From positions 124,001-188,000 of the forward strand of contig NZ_CALXKQ010000001.1 of assembly GCF_944388875.1 (NCBI RefSeq): a stretch of DNA of 64,000 nucleotides. The letters run 5' to 3'. Positions 54,058-63,072 of the stretch are shown here, piece after piece. Made by a program: the position numbers and the translations under genes. Each line of letters opens with the position of its first letter. Position 1 is the first letter of the stretch. The DNA comes from an uncultured Brachyspira sp. Lineage in GTDB: Bacteria; Spirochaetota; Brachyspiria; Brachyspirales; Brachyspiraceae. The notes beneath the pieces were generated by a model that was not told where the DNA came from, ran no database searches, and was given only the letters and a program-made list of their open reading frames with translations.

Positions 54058-55473
54058 TTAATTTTGAGGCTGTTGGAATAAATAATCTGAATTATAGTCT
54101 ACAAATTCTTTACCATCTGTTAGCCAATACAAATTGAATCTTCTAAATACTATATCATAATCATCACCACCTGCATCACCTGTTAATTCTGGAGGTCTAG
54201 TAGTCTGCCAAGCTTCTTCCGTTAATGTAGCTATGCTTCCATCAGGCAATACAGTTATTGTTGGGTATCCTGAATATAGATTTTCCCCTCCATTAACCAA
54301 CTGTTTGGAATATGCATATTTTCCTGTAGCTGTTCCATTTCCGTCAGCAAATTCATTTTTTGTAAGTCTTACATAATGATTTTTTCTTGTAAAAAACCAT
54401 TTCCCATCAGGTTTAGCATTGGCATTAACCATTAATATGTATTTATCTGTTTTTATTCTTTTACCATTATATTCATATCTGAAAAAATCAGCATTATTAC
54501 CCGGATCATCTACCTCTGGATCTACTCCTTGATAAGTCCATGAAGCTCCTCCATCAGAAGATATGCTCCAAGCTCTTCCGCCTACTCTTGTTCCTTTTCT
54601 ATGATTAAGCATAATTCTGCCGTCAGATAATTCTATCGCTTTAGTTTCATCGATATTATTATCAGGACTTGGAGTAACACTTCCAGATGGCTGCCAAATA
54701 CTTCCGTCATTATCTGAAACTATAGCTGTTACAGATAGATTTCCAGATGTATTCCATTGAAAAAATGCAAACATTAATTTTTTGGCACCTGCATTTACAC
54801 CATATCTTAATGTAACGCCTTGTCCGGAAGCTCCAAATCCTCTTTTGGCATTTGGAACCGTACTAGGTAAAAAACTATATACTTCATTCCAAGTTTTACC
54901 ATCATCACGGCTTCTATATATTACTGTTTTACCTTTTGGGTTTTTATCCTGTATGCCCGGTTCTGCTATACATCCAAGTATAATATCTCCATTATGAGCA
55001 TTTATCATGAATGCATCACCATAAGATTTACTTCTATCACCAGGATCATTCCCTGCTCCAGGACCAACAACTATAGGGGCAGACCAAGTTGTACCTAAAT
55101 CTTCACTTCTTCTTAAAAGTAAATCTATCCTTGTTTTATCTTTACCCAAATCAGCAACATCATCATATCTTCTATCTGCTACAGCTAATATAGTACCTTT
55201 TTTTGTAACTAATAATGATGGTATTCTGAAATATTTAGAACTATAATCTCCTCTTGCAAATAAAGTTATACTATTTTCATTAGGATCATAATCCCTTTTT
55301 TGTTCTTCCTGACTTAGAGAACCTTCAGGTAAAATATAACTGTTTCCAACTGATTGTCCGCCTCCTGTACCTTTCTTAACACCTGTTCCTACAGATTGCG
55401 GAAAAAATACGCTGCTGCATGATACTACTATAAAAATAATAATTAGTACCAATACTGATGATAGTTTTTTCAT
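54058..55473 (-). CDS. Surface exo-alpha-sialidase (GH33) lipoprotein
   Basis: A 471-residue secreted sialidase. The signal ends in lipobox VVSC, so it is anchored as a lipoprotein. The catalytic propeller has YFRIPSLLVTKKGTILAVADRR (FRIP arginine and acid Asp region), three Asp boxes (SEDLGTTW, SRDDGKTW, SSDGGASW) and a nucleophile region (LYSGYPTITVLPDGSIATLTEE). It would release terminal sialic acid from host mucin glycans, a plausible colonisation and nutrient function in the gut. It is followed by the Vsp gene and preceded by the palindrome array at 55657-55800. A Gly/Lys-rich segment follows the lipobox. Confidence 0.92.
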   Translation of the reverse strand: MKKLSSVLVLIIIFIVVSCSSVFFPQSVGTGVKKGTGGGQSVGNSYILPEGSLSQEEQKRDYDPNENSITLFARGDYSSKYFRIPSLLVTKKGTILAVADRRYDDVADLGKDKTRIDLLLRRSEDLGTTWSAPIVVGPGAGNDPGDRSKSYGDAFMINAHNGDIILGCIAEPGIQDKNPKGKTVIYRSRDDGKTWNEVYSFLPSTVPNAKRGFGASGQGVTLRYGVNAGAKKLMFAFFQWNTSGNLSVTAIVSDNDGSIWQPSGSVTPSPDNNIDETKAIELSDGRIMLNHRKGTRVGGRAWSISSDGGASWTYQGVDPEVDDPGNNADFFRYEYNGKRIKTDKYILMVNANAKPDGKWFFTRKNHYVRLTKNEFADGNGTATGKYAYSKQLVNGGENLYSGYPTITVLPDGSIATLTEEAWQTTRPPELTGDAGGDDYDIVFRRFNLYWLTDGKEFVDYNSDYLFQQPQN

Positions 55474-55610
55474 GCTTTACTCCTTATAATTTTTTTAATA
55501 AGCATTAATAGTAAATGCTGGAATAATCTTGAAAAAAGTTTAAAAATAACATAGAATAAAGAAGTTATTTTATTATTAGAATAATTTATAATAGAATTAC
55601 TACATATTAT

Positions 55611-55650
55611 GAACTGAACTGAACTGAACTGAACTGAACTGAACTGAACA
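55611..55650. repeat. Pentanucleotide microsatellite (GAACT)7
   Basis: Seven perfect tandem copies of GAACT (55611-55645) and a terminal GAACA. It lies 138 bp upstream of the sialidase start. A 5-bp unit in a promoter region can change spacing by slippage, a known basis of phase variation elsewhere. Confidence 0.9.
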
Positions 55651-55656
55651 CTTTAA

Positions 55657-55800
55657 GATGTTCGCGGGAACAATTAAGTAAAAACATATATAACCTCACT
55701 GCTTTATAAACCGCATAAATGTTCACGTGAACAATTAAATAAAAACATATAACATCTTATGATTTGTAAATCACATAAATGTTCACGCGAACAATTATAA
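55657..55800. repeat. Three 60-bp repeats, each with a TGTTC-N4-GAACA palindrome
   Basis: Palindromes lie at 55659-55672 (centre GCGG), 55720-55733 (TGTTCACGTGAACA, perfect) and 55780-55793 (centre ACGC), spaced 61 and 60 bp apart. Each is followed by AATTAAnTAAAAACATAT-like sequence and preceded, in copies 2 and 3, by CATAAA. The array sits between the divergent sialidase and purD genes. Candidate roles are operators for a regulator of the sialidase-Vsp pair or partition-type sites. Confidence 0.8.
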
Positions 55801-55909
55801 TTAAAGTATAGTCAAATTATTATAGGAATTCAAATTTATTCATCACTTTTTTATAAATTTTTTATTTTAAATAGAAATTATATAATTTGGAATATATATA
55901 TGATTAACT

Positions 55910-55938
55910 TTGACATAAGTTTATATTTTAAGTATAAT
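55910..55938 (+). promoter_or_regulatory. purD promoter
   Basis: TTGACA (55910-55915), a 17-bp spacer and TATAAT (55933-55938) match the consensus. The predicted start is about 55945, giving a leader of about 67 bases before the AAAGGA site and purD ATG. Confidence 0.85.
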
Positions 55939-56011
55939 AAAACTGATAAATAAAATTCTTTTTGTAATAAGACTTCTACTATTATTATTTATTAATATAA
56001 AGGATAAAATC

Positions 56012-57265
56012 ATGAAAATATTAGTTATAGGTTCAGGTGCCAGAGAGCATGCAATTTGCAATAATTTAAGGAAAAATGAAAGAGTATCAAAAATATATTG
56101 TGCTTTAGGAAATGCAGGAACTTTCAAAGAAAAAAAATGCGAAAACGTAAAAATTTCAACTATAGATGAAATTTTAAATTTTGCAAAAAAAGAAAATATT
56201 GATTTAACCATTGTAGGAAGCGAAGAGATGCTTGTATACGGGATAGTTGATAAATTTGAAGAAAACGGATTAAAAATATTCGGACCTAATAAATTTGCTG
56301 CTATACTTGAAGGCTCTAAAGCTTATGCCAAAAATTTTATGAAAAAGTACGGAGTAAAAACTGCAGAATATGAAACATTTAATGATTATAATAAAGCGAG
56401 CGAATATTTAAATAAATGCAGTTATCCTATAGTTATAAAGGCTAGCGGACTTGCTTTAGGTAAAGGTGTTTTGATATGTCAGGATAAAAAAGAGGCTCAA
56501 AATGCTTTAGAAGATATAATGGTAAAAAAAATATTTAAAGAAGCAGGAGATGAAGTTGTAATAGAAGAGTTTTTAGAAGGTGTTGAAGCCTCTATACTTT
56601 CAGTAACTGACAGCAATGTTATAATACCTTTCATATCTGCAAAGGATCATAAAAAAGTGGGTGATAATGACACTGGAAATAATACAGGAGGAATGGGAGT
56701 TATTGCTCCTAATCCCTACTACACAAAAGAAGCAGAAGCGTTATTTACAAAAGATATATTGGAACCTACACTTAAAGGAATAAAGGCAGAAAAAATGTCT
56801 TTTGCTGGAATAATATTTTTTGGGCTTATGATGACAAAAAAAGGAGTATATTTGCTTGAATATAATGTGAGAATGGGAGACCCTGAAACGCAGGCTGTAC
56901 TTCAGCTTTTAGATACAGACTATTTATCTATTATAGAATCGGCTATGAAAAGAGATTTGGTAAATTTAAATATAAAATGGAAAAATAAACATGCATGCTG
57001 TGTGGTAATGGCATCAGGCGGATATCCTGCTAGTTATAATAAAGGCTACAAAATAGAAGGCATTGAAAATATAAAAGGACAGTGTTTTATCGCTGGTGCT
57101 AAAATAGATGAAAATAATAACATCATTACTGATGGAGGACGCGTTCTTAATGTTGTTAATATTGCTGACAGTTTAGAAGAGGCTAGAAAACTCACTTATG
57201 ATGATATAGAAAAAATAGATTTTAAAGATAAATACTACAGAAAAGATATTGGTTTAATAAAATAA
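56012..57265 (+). CDS. purD: Phosphoribosylamine-glycine ligase
   Basis: A 417-residue ATP-grasp enzyme of purine synthesis. Motifs are MKILVIGSGAREHAI, IVGSEEMLVYGIVD, FGPNKFAAILEGSKAYAK, the ATP-grasp YPIVIKASGLALGKGV, GNNTGGMGVIAPNPYYT and YLLEYNVRMGDPETQ. The substitution of the usual GPE by GSE in IVGSEE is mild. It has its own promoter. purC is present at the other end of the window, so purine genes are scattered, not in one operon. Confidence 0.96.
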   Translation: MKILVIGSGAREHAICNNLRKNERVSKIYCALGNAGTFKEKKCENVKISTIDEILNFAKKENIDLTIVGSEEMLVYGIVDKFEENGLKIFGPNKFAAILEGSKAYAKNFMKKYGVKTAEYETFNDYNKASEYLNKCSYPIVIKASGLALGKGVLICQDKKEAQNALEDIMVKKIFKEAGDEVVIEEFLEGVEASILSVTDSNVIIPFISAKDHKKVGDNDTGNNTGGMGVIAPNPYYTKEAEALFTKDILEPTLKGIKAEKMSFAGIIFFGLMMTKKGVYLLEYNVRMGDPETQAVLQLLDTDYLSIIESAMKRDLVNLNIKWKNKHACCVVMASGGYPASYNKGYKIEGIENIKGQCFIAGAKIDENNNIITDGGRVLNVVNIADSLEEARKLTYDDIEKIDFKDKYYRKDIGLIK

Positions 57266-57308
57266 ACATATTATAATTTTATGTATTAAAAGATATATCA
57301 GTATAATT

Positions 57309-58364
57309 TTATTTATTATTGCTAATATCTTTTAATACTTTATCTTTTATTTCTGCATCATTCATTTTTTCAGCACATTTTATACAATTATCATTAATAT
57401 ATTTAGAATAAGGCAAATGCTCATTAATGAATGCTATCTTTGCAAATTCCCATAATATATTAATTTTTTCATTATGTTCATTATCTCCCATATTAAGAAT
57501 AATTTTTAAAGAACTGTCTATTATTGATATTCCAGCATTTATATTATAAAAGGCATTATTATTAGCTTTTCTTATATCATCTGCATTTGAAATAATAATA
57601 TCTAAAGCTTCAGCATAATTTCTAAGAATAGTAAGATTTTCTATATAATTACTTAAATAAGAAATAAAATAAAAGAGATTTTTCTTCATTAGCACTGGAT
57701 TTTGTTTGCTCTTCTCATAACTTTCTTTAGTGATGCAGTATAATTGTTTATTTGCTTCGAGTTCTCCTTCTTTATTTCCAACTTTAATTTCAAAATCTCT
57801 TAATCTTTCTAAATTTATTCTATCCCATTGTTTTATACTAGATTTCCATATATCTATCAATTCATAATATAAATCTTTAAATCCCAATTCTAAAGAATAT
57901 TCTATCGCATAGTAAATATTTAAATTTTCTATATTCATTTCAAATCGCACATTATCATCATATCCTATAGAACAATCGCTGTTGGCATTTTTAGCTTTTT
58001 CAAATAATTCCTTATTATCTTTATTATATTGATTAAGCAAGAAGGTTAAAACCTCTAATGCTATTCCTATACCTTTATATTTTGAAGTTTTTCTATCTTT
58101 TATTTCTTCTTCAAATAGATAAATTATTATATTCTTTACAGCTTCTTTTTTTAATCCTTTTAAATTTTTATAATACAAAATAGAAAATGATAATCTTGCT
58201 CTTAATAGATAATTTTTATCCACATCATCTTCTGTATCACATGCATATTTTTTTATTAAACTCTCAAAATTATCTTTATTTTCATAAAAAGAGCTAACCA
58301 TATTGTCAAAATCATTTTGATACATTTTCAAAGCATTTATTAATTTTTCCTGATATAATTCCAT
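57309..58364 (-). CDS. Helical-repeat hypothetical protein
   Basis: A 351-residue soluble, all-helical protein with no named family. The spacing of aromatic and small residues (YYKNLKGLKKEAVKNIIIYL, LSNYIENLTILRNYAEALDI) suggests TPR-like helical hairpins. I start at the ATG at 58364 because AGGAG sits 9 bp upstream. A reading from the TTG at 58385 would start upstream of the predicted mRNA 5' end. It is monocistronic and lies between purD and the second copy of the structured repeat. Confidence 0.6.
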   Translation of the reverse strand: MELYQEKLINALKMYQNDFDNMVSSFYENKDNFESLIKKYACDTEDDVDKNYLLRARLSFSILYYKNLKGLKKEAVKNIIIYLFEEEIKDRKTSKYKGIGIALEVLTFLLNQYNKDNKELFEKAKNANSDCSIGYDDNVRFEMNIENLNIYYAIEYSLELGFKDLYYELIDIWKSSIKQWDRINLERLRDFEIKVGNKEGELEANKQLYCITKESYEKSKQNPVLMKKNLFYFISYLSNYIENLTILRNYAEALDIIISNADDIRKANNNAFYNINAGISIIDSSLKIILNMGDNEHNEKINILWEFAKIAFINEHLPYSKYINDNCIKCAEKMNDAEIKDKVLKDISNNK

Positions 58365-58386
58365 AAATAAAAACTCCTGATTCAAT

Positions 58387-58415
58387 ACTATATCAAAAAA
58401 ACATAATTATGTCAA
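58387..58415 (-). promoter_or_regulatory. Promoter of the helical-repeat gene
   Basis: On the minus strand TTGACA (58415-58410), a 17-bp spacer and TATAGT (58392-58387). It fixes the start of the downstream gene at 58364. Confidence 0.8.
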
Positions 58416-58467
58416 AATAATTATTTTATATACCCGCCAAAATGTTATTGGCATATAGAATTTCAAT

Positions 58468-58795
58468 TAACGCACGGTAAACCAAACTTTGAATATAAAA
58501 AAAATTAGAATTAAAAATAATACAATATTTTAAATTTCACTCATCGTGCGTGTATATGCATTATAAATTTAAAAAAATCTAGGGTGGGAATTATAATTTC
58601 TATAAAAGCAAAAAATTAAATTAAAATTTTATTTTAGAAATAAATTAATAAAACTAATGGGTGGGAATTAGAATAAAATTCAAAAAAATTTTACTCACAA
58701 ACCCCGCCCTTTAAAATTTTTAGTTTTATTCTTTAATATGTATTTAATTTATCCCATTGCTTAATTAGTAAAAGCACACCCGCCCAAGCGTTTAT
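58468..58795 (-). repeat. Structured intergenic repeat, copy 2 (inverted)
   Basis: This is the reverse-complement homologue of 49530-49856. The hairpin core is present as GGGTGGG (58659-58665) with CCCCGCCC (58692-58699). Substitutions relative to copy 1 keep the inner stem: one A-U pair becomes a G-U wobble and one G-U wobble becomes G-C. ACGCACG (58470-58476) pairs with CGTGCGT (58545-58551). There is no ORF. Similarity is strong in the GC-rich blocks and weak in the AT-rich spacers. Confidence 0.85.
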
Positions 58796-59242
58796 TAAAT
58801 CTTTGGACTTGAACAGCACGCGGTAAGCATAAATTTAATTTATAATGAATTATGCAGTTATTAAGTGTCTATATTTTTATAACATGTTTAACGCGTGGTT
58901 TAAAAACTTTAATTTTATTATAGCTGCTGCAATTTTCTGATTTTAAATATTAAAAATTTTATTTTTACAGCGAGTCTATTATAGAAAACTGCAATAATTC
59001 GGAATGATAATATATATACCTATATAAAAATATTATAATATTACCTGAAGCATAATATCATAAATTATATGTGAATATATTAAATTGCAAAAATCGTATA
59101 ATACATAAAATCATAGAATTATTTATTAATCTCTTGTTTTTTCTTCAAAAGATAATAATATTAAACGCATATAATTTTTCTTATGTTATTTTTATTTTTT
59201 GCCGATAAAGAATTATAGTAGTATTTTTTAAGGTAATGACGT
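58796..59242. other. AT-rich gap with one further hairpin module
   Basis: CACGCG (58817-58822) and CGCGTG (58892-58897) form a 6-bp GC stem about 70 bases apart. It resembles the CGCACG.../CGTGCG modules inside the structured repeats. The rest, to the AAGGT ribosome-binding site of the next gene at 59243, is featureless AT-rich sequence with no ORF I would support. Confidence 0.5.
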
Positions 59243-60634
59243 ATGAAATATAGAATATTATTACTTTTATTTATAATTATTAACTGTTCTAATATATTTG
59301 CTCAAAATGACAACTTTTTAGATACAATTATGTTAGATCAAGTAAAGAGAGTTTATCCTGACGATAATGTAGTTGCTCCATCCAGTTATGTTATCAGCAT
59401 GAGCTTTGATTTAAATAGATATAGATTGAATGAACCTATAACTATGGAAATAAAAATATATGCTAAAAAAGGTACTGTAAGTTTCACAAACTCTATTAAT
59501 CCTTTTAATAATTACAGTTTTACAGTGTATGATAATTATAATAATCCAGTTGTATCATCAGATAATTATACTCTTTGGAAATATAAAAATGAAAGAACTT
59601 TAGACTCCTCTAAAGACAGAGTTGTAACTCTTAATGAAGGGGAAAGCTATTCGTACTATGTGGATTTGAATAATTGGTTCTATTTTAATAAAACTGGAAG
59701 ATACAGAATAGAGTGCAGCTTTAATCCTATGCCTGAAATAAGCGATAACTTTTCAATGAAAGCAGATACCGCCTATTTCTTTATAGATGAAGCTAGAGTA
59801 TATCAGCAGAATAATTCTAATATACCTAATTATAATAATGTGATTACAACTAATCAAAATACAATGAAGGCTCTTTATCCTAATGATATTATATCTAATA
59901 CTTTATTATCTATGAAAAATAAAGATTGGACTAATTATTTTACATATATGCACATGCCTTCTATTATAAGTATAAGCCAAAGATACTCTGAAATTTATAG
60001 AAATAATTACAGTAATACATATCTTGAAGATTTTACTGATACAGGAGTACGTCAAAAAGCTAGAAATCTAAGTTTTGAAGCATTTTTAAGAGATCAATTC
60101 TCTGATACTATAAGCCCTAATATGCTAAGAACTAATTTTGGTAATAATTTCTTGAATAACTTGGAAATGGCATACAAATCAAGCAATATAAGAGAATTAG
60201 CTATAAGATTTGATATTCTTTATAGAACTTCTTTGCCAGAAGATAGAAAATTATTATTTGATGAGTTCAAGAAATACTTAATTTCAGCTTATGACAGAAA
60301 GGTTAGAAATGAGTTTATAGCAGAACTTCAAAGAAATATTGTATCAACAAAAGACCCTAAATTAAGAGAGCATTATACTACGGTACTTAATATGATTAGA
60401 AATGAATATAATCCTGCTATAACATACACTCTTCTAAACTATAGTATTGATAAAGTTACAATAGTTGAAGAATACGGCTTGCCAAGAGCTGAAGTAGAAA
60501 CTAGATTATATCATAGATATTTTAATGCTGATACAGGGGATGTTTATGATCCTGTAGTTAAAAGAATTTTTATTTTAAGACAGATGGGGCAATACTGGTA
60601 TATAGTTAATTACTATGACAGCGTTGTAAACTAA
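59243..60634 (+). CDS. Exported hypothetical protein
   Basis: A 463-residue protein with a signal peptide (MKYRILLLLFIIINCSNIFAQ). The N-terminal third is beta-rich and resembles an Ig-like/cohesin-type fold (LNRYRLNEPITMEIKIYAKKG, SYYVDLNNWFYFNKTGRYRIEC). The middle is helical and the end (ETRLYHRYFNADTGDVYDPV, YWYIVNYYDSV) resembles a small NTF2-like domain. No family is assigned. A terminator follows at 60663. Confidence 0.6.
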   Translation: MKYRILLLLFIIINCSNIFAQNDNFLDTIMLDQVKRVYPDDNVVAPSSYVISMSFDLNRYRLNEPITMEIKIYAKKGTVSFTNSINPFNNYSFTVYDNYNNPVVSSDNYTLWKYKNERTLDSSKDRVVTLNEGESYSYYVDLNNWFYFNKTGRYRIECSFNPMPEISDNFSMKADTAYFFIDEARVYQQNNSNIPNYNNVITTNQNTMKALYPNDIISNTLLSMKNKDWTNYFTYMHMPSIISISQRYSEIYRNNYSNTYLEDFTDTGVRQKARNLSFEAFLRDQFSDTISPNMLRTNFGNNFLNNLEMAYKSSNIRELAIRFDILYRTSLPEDRKLLFDEFKKYLISAYDRKVRNEFIAELQRNIVSTKDPKLREHYTTVLNMIRNEYNPAITYTLLNYSIDKVTIVEEYGLPRAEVETRLYHRYFNADTGDVYDPVVKRIFILRQMGQYWYIVNYYDSVVN

Positions 60635-60662
60635 TCACATAAAATATACATAATAGTAATTT

Positions 60663-60699
60663 AAAGAAGTGAAAATAAAATATATTTTTTCACTTCTTT
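60663..60699 (+). terminator. Intrinsic terminator
   Basis: AAAGAAGTGAAAA (60663-60675) and TTTTCACTTCTTT (60687-60699) form a perfect 13-bp stem, followed by a long T-run. It ends the gene at 59243. Confidence 0.92.
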
Positions 60700-60793
60700 T
60701 ATTTTTTTTTAATAATTATTTGATTTTTAAAAATATATTTATAAAATTTATATTATCATTATTATTTAATTTAATTATTTTAGAGGGTATAAA

Positions 60794-62617
60794 ATGTTTG
60801 ATAGGAAAAAAATAGCTTTAATGATGAAATTCATAGTTCCTTTTGCAATATTTCTAGTAGTAATGTATTTGTTTATATTCTTTATTTATAGAAATATTTA
60901 TATAAACTCATTTATCAATAATAAAGCTTTTAAGGCTACAAGTATACATGATTTAATAGAATCAAAATTAAATAAAATTAATAATGTTATGGATATTTTA
61001 GATTCATATCTGCAAATACCTGATCTTCCATATAGCTATTTTGGAGATGCTATAACAAATATATCAAAATTGAGCGATGATTATTTAAATATATATTTTG
61101 GAGATACTGTACCATATCCTACAGGCGGTATATTTATAAATTCTTTAGAAGTATTTCCTCTAACTTATGATCAAACAACTAGAGGATGGTATAAAGCAGC
61201 TGTTTCAGATAGAAAAATACATATAACAGACCCTTATGTTGATTTTGCAACATCAAAAATATGTATTACATTTGCTAAAGCAGTTTATACAAACAATAGT
61301 AATTTAAAAGGGGTTGTCTCCATAGACTTTGCCAAAATGGATGATATTGTTCAAAATGTTATATACGATGAAAATATAAATTTAGTAACTTCAAACGGCA
61401 TGTTTATAAACCATATAGATGCAAATAAAATTCTAAATGAAGACAGCAAAATATTTAGCGAACCTCTCTTTGTAGATATAAGAAATTATATAGAATCAGG
61501 AAATAACTATACAAATATATCAAAAAATAATTGGTATATGGTAAAAAATCTAACAACGGTACCATGGAGTATAGTATTAAGCGGAGATTTATCCGATATA
61601 AAAATACAGCTTAATACTCTTATGATAGTGTTATTTGTTGTTTTAGGAGTTATACTTATATTAGAGGCATCATTAGTTATCATAATAGTTAATCCTATAT
61701 CCTCATCATTAGAACATGCTATAGAAAATATAAAACTAATGAATGATGGATATTTTAACAGCAGTTTCAATGAAAAAATGCTTTCTAAAAAAGACCAGAC
61801 TGCAGATTTATATAAAAATATAAAAAGTATGCAGGATAACATAGGAAAAATAGTATACAATTTAAAAAATAATTTAAATAGCATAAATTCTTCTGTTGAA
61901 ACTATAGCAAAAGGAAGCACCAACCTTTCTGACAGAACAATATCTCAAGCTTCCTCATTAGAAGAATTATCAGCATCAACAGAAAGTTTATCTACCTCTC
62001 TAAGTAATACAGCTCATAGTACAGAACATGCCAAAAATATGAGCTTGGATGTATCTAATTCAACATTAACAGGTGTAGAAGCTGTAAATATAATTTCAAA
62101 AAATATGTCTGAAATTTCTGAATCCAGTAAAAAAATATCAGAGATAACAAAACTTATACAATCTATAGCATTTCAAACAAATATATTGGCACTTAATGCC
62201 TCTGTAGAAGCAGCACGTGCTGGAGATCAAGGTAAAGGTTTTGCTGTTGTTGCGAGTGAAGTTCGTTCTTTAGCCCAAACAGTTAATGATGCCGCTAATA
62301 ATATAACGGATATTGTTAATGGTACTATTGAAAAAATAGAACATGGTAATGAATCTGTTAAACATTCCACAGAAATTTTACAAAAAATTTCATCTTCAGC
62401 TCAGGAAGTAGTAAATGTATTAACAGAAATAAGTGTTACAGCTGTTAATGAACAAAACAGCATAATACAAATAAATGAAGCTATAATATCGTTAAACAGT
62501 ATAACCCAGGAAAACTCTTCTATAGCTCAAAATAGTGCTGATTCAAGCAATGAGGTAAAAGAAATGACTGAAAATATAGTTAATGATATTAATTACTTTA
62601 AATTTGATAATAAATGA
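60794..62617 (+). CDS. Methyl-accepting chemotaxis protein with dCache sensor
   Basis: A 607-residue chemoreceptor. Helix 1 (about 11-32) and helix 2 (about 275-298, ending VLGVILILEASLVIIIV) flank a periplasmic dCache-type sensor (TTRGWYKAAVSDRKIHITDPYVDF, KGVVSIDFAKMDDIV). A short HAMP-like linker leads into a signalling coiled coil whose tip is FQTNILALNASVEAARAGDQ followed by GKGFAVVASEVRSLAQ. The Cache core with W-Y...D resembles amino-acid sensors, but the ligand is unknown. A GAGGG site precedes the ATG. Confidence 0.95.
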   Translation: MFDRKKIALMMKFIVPFAIFLVVMYLFIFFIYRNIYINSFINNKAFKATSIHDLIESKLNKINNVMDILDSYLQIPDLPYSYFGDAITNISKLSDDYLNIYFGDTVPYPTGGIFINSLEVFPLTYDQTTRGWYKAAVSDRKIHITDPYVDFATSKICITFAKAVYTNNSNLKGVVSIDFAKMDDIVQNVIYDENINLVTSNGMFINHIDANKILNEDSKIFSEPLFVDIRNYIESGNNYTNISKNNWYMVKNLTTVPWSIVLSGDLSDIKIQLNTLMIVLFVVLGVILILEASLVIIIVNPISSSLEHAIENIKLMNDGYFNSSFNEKMLSKKDQTADLYKNIKSMQDNIGKIVYNLKNNLNSINSSVETIAKGSTNLSDRTISQASSLEELSASTESLSTSLSNTAHSTEHAKNMSLDVSNSTLTGVEAVNIISKNMSEISESSKKISEITKLIQSIAFQTNILALNASVEAARAGDQGKGFAVVASEVRSLAQTVNDAANNITDIVNGTIEKIEHGNESVKHSTEILQKISSSAQEVVNVLTEISVTAVNEQNSIIQINEAIISLNSITQENSSIAQNSADSSNEVKEMTENIVNDINYFKFDNK

Positions 62618-62722
62618 AAAAATTTATTATTGCATACCTATTGCAAAAATAGTAAATTTGTAATATAATATATTTTCATGTATTATATATTGTATAATTT
62701 TATTTTAATGGAGAAGTAAAAA

Positions 62723-62926
62723 ATGAAAAAAAATATACATCCTCAATATTTTGAAACAGATGTAAACTGTGCCTGCGGTGCTAATTTTAAAATTCATTCA
62801 GTACAAAAAAGTCTGCACGTTGATATCTGCCACAATTGTCATCCATTCTTTACTGGAAAACAAAAAATACTTGATACTGCTGGAAGAGTTGATAAATTTA
62901 AAAAACGTTACGGCTTGAAAAAGTAA
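62723..62926 (+). CDS. rpmE: 50S ribosomal protein bL31
   Basis: A 67-residue ribosomal protein of the zinc-binding (C+) type, with Cys16, Cys18, Cys37 and Cys40 ([23 protein letters not shown]). A GGAGAA ribosome-binding site precedes the ATG. It is monocistronic, with a hairpin directly downstream. Confidence 0.97.
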   Translation: MKKNIHPQYFETDVNCACGANFKIHSVQKSLHVDICHNCHPFFTGKQKILDTAGRVDKFKKRYGLKK

Positions 62927-62929
62927 TTT

Positions 62930-62971
62930 TTAAGTCTATAAGGTTATATAGAAATAGCTTTATAGACTTAA
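62930..62971 (+). terminator. rpmE downstream hairpin
   Basis: TTAAGTCTATAA (62930-62941) and TTATAGACTTAA (62960-62971) form a perfect 12-bp stem 4 bp past the rpmE stop. No long T-run follows, so it may act as a weak terminator or as an mRNA 3' end stabiliser. Confidence 0.7.
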
Positions 62972-63072
62972 ATATTCCACATTCTATAAAATCTTTTAAC
63001 ATATCTATATATTTATAATTAGTAAAAAATAATTTCAATCTAAATGAATATTTTATCTCAATAGGAGTATTT

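Noticed and set aside
55657-55800. Possible CRISPR array (three repeats of about 33 bp with spacers near 28 bp)
   Set aside because: The spacers resemble each other (both end in CATAA and share TAAA stretches), there are only three units, and no cas genes are nearby. It is better described as 60-bp tandem repeats with palindromes.
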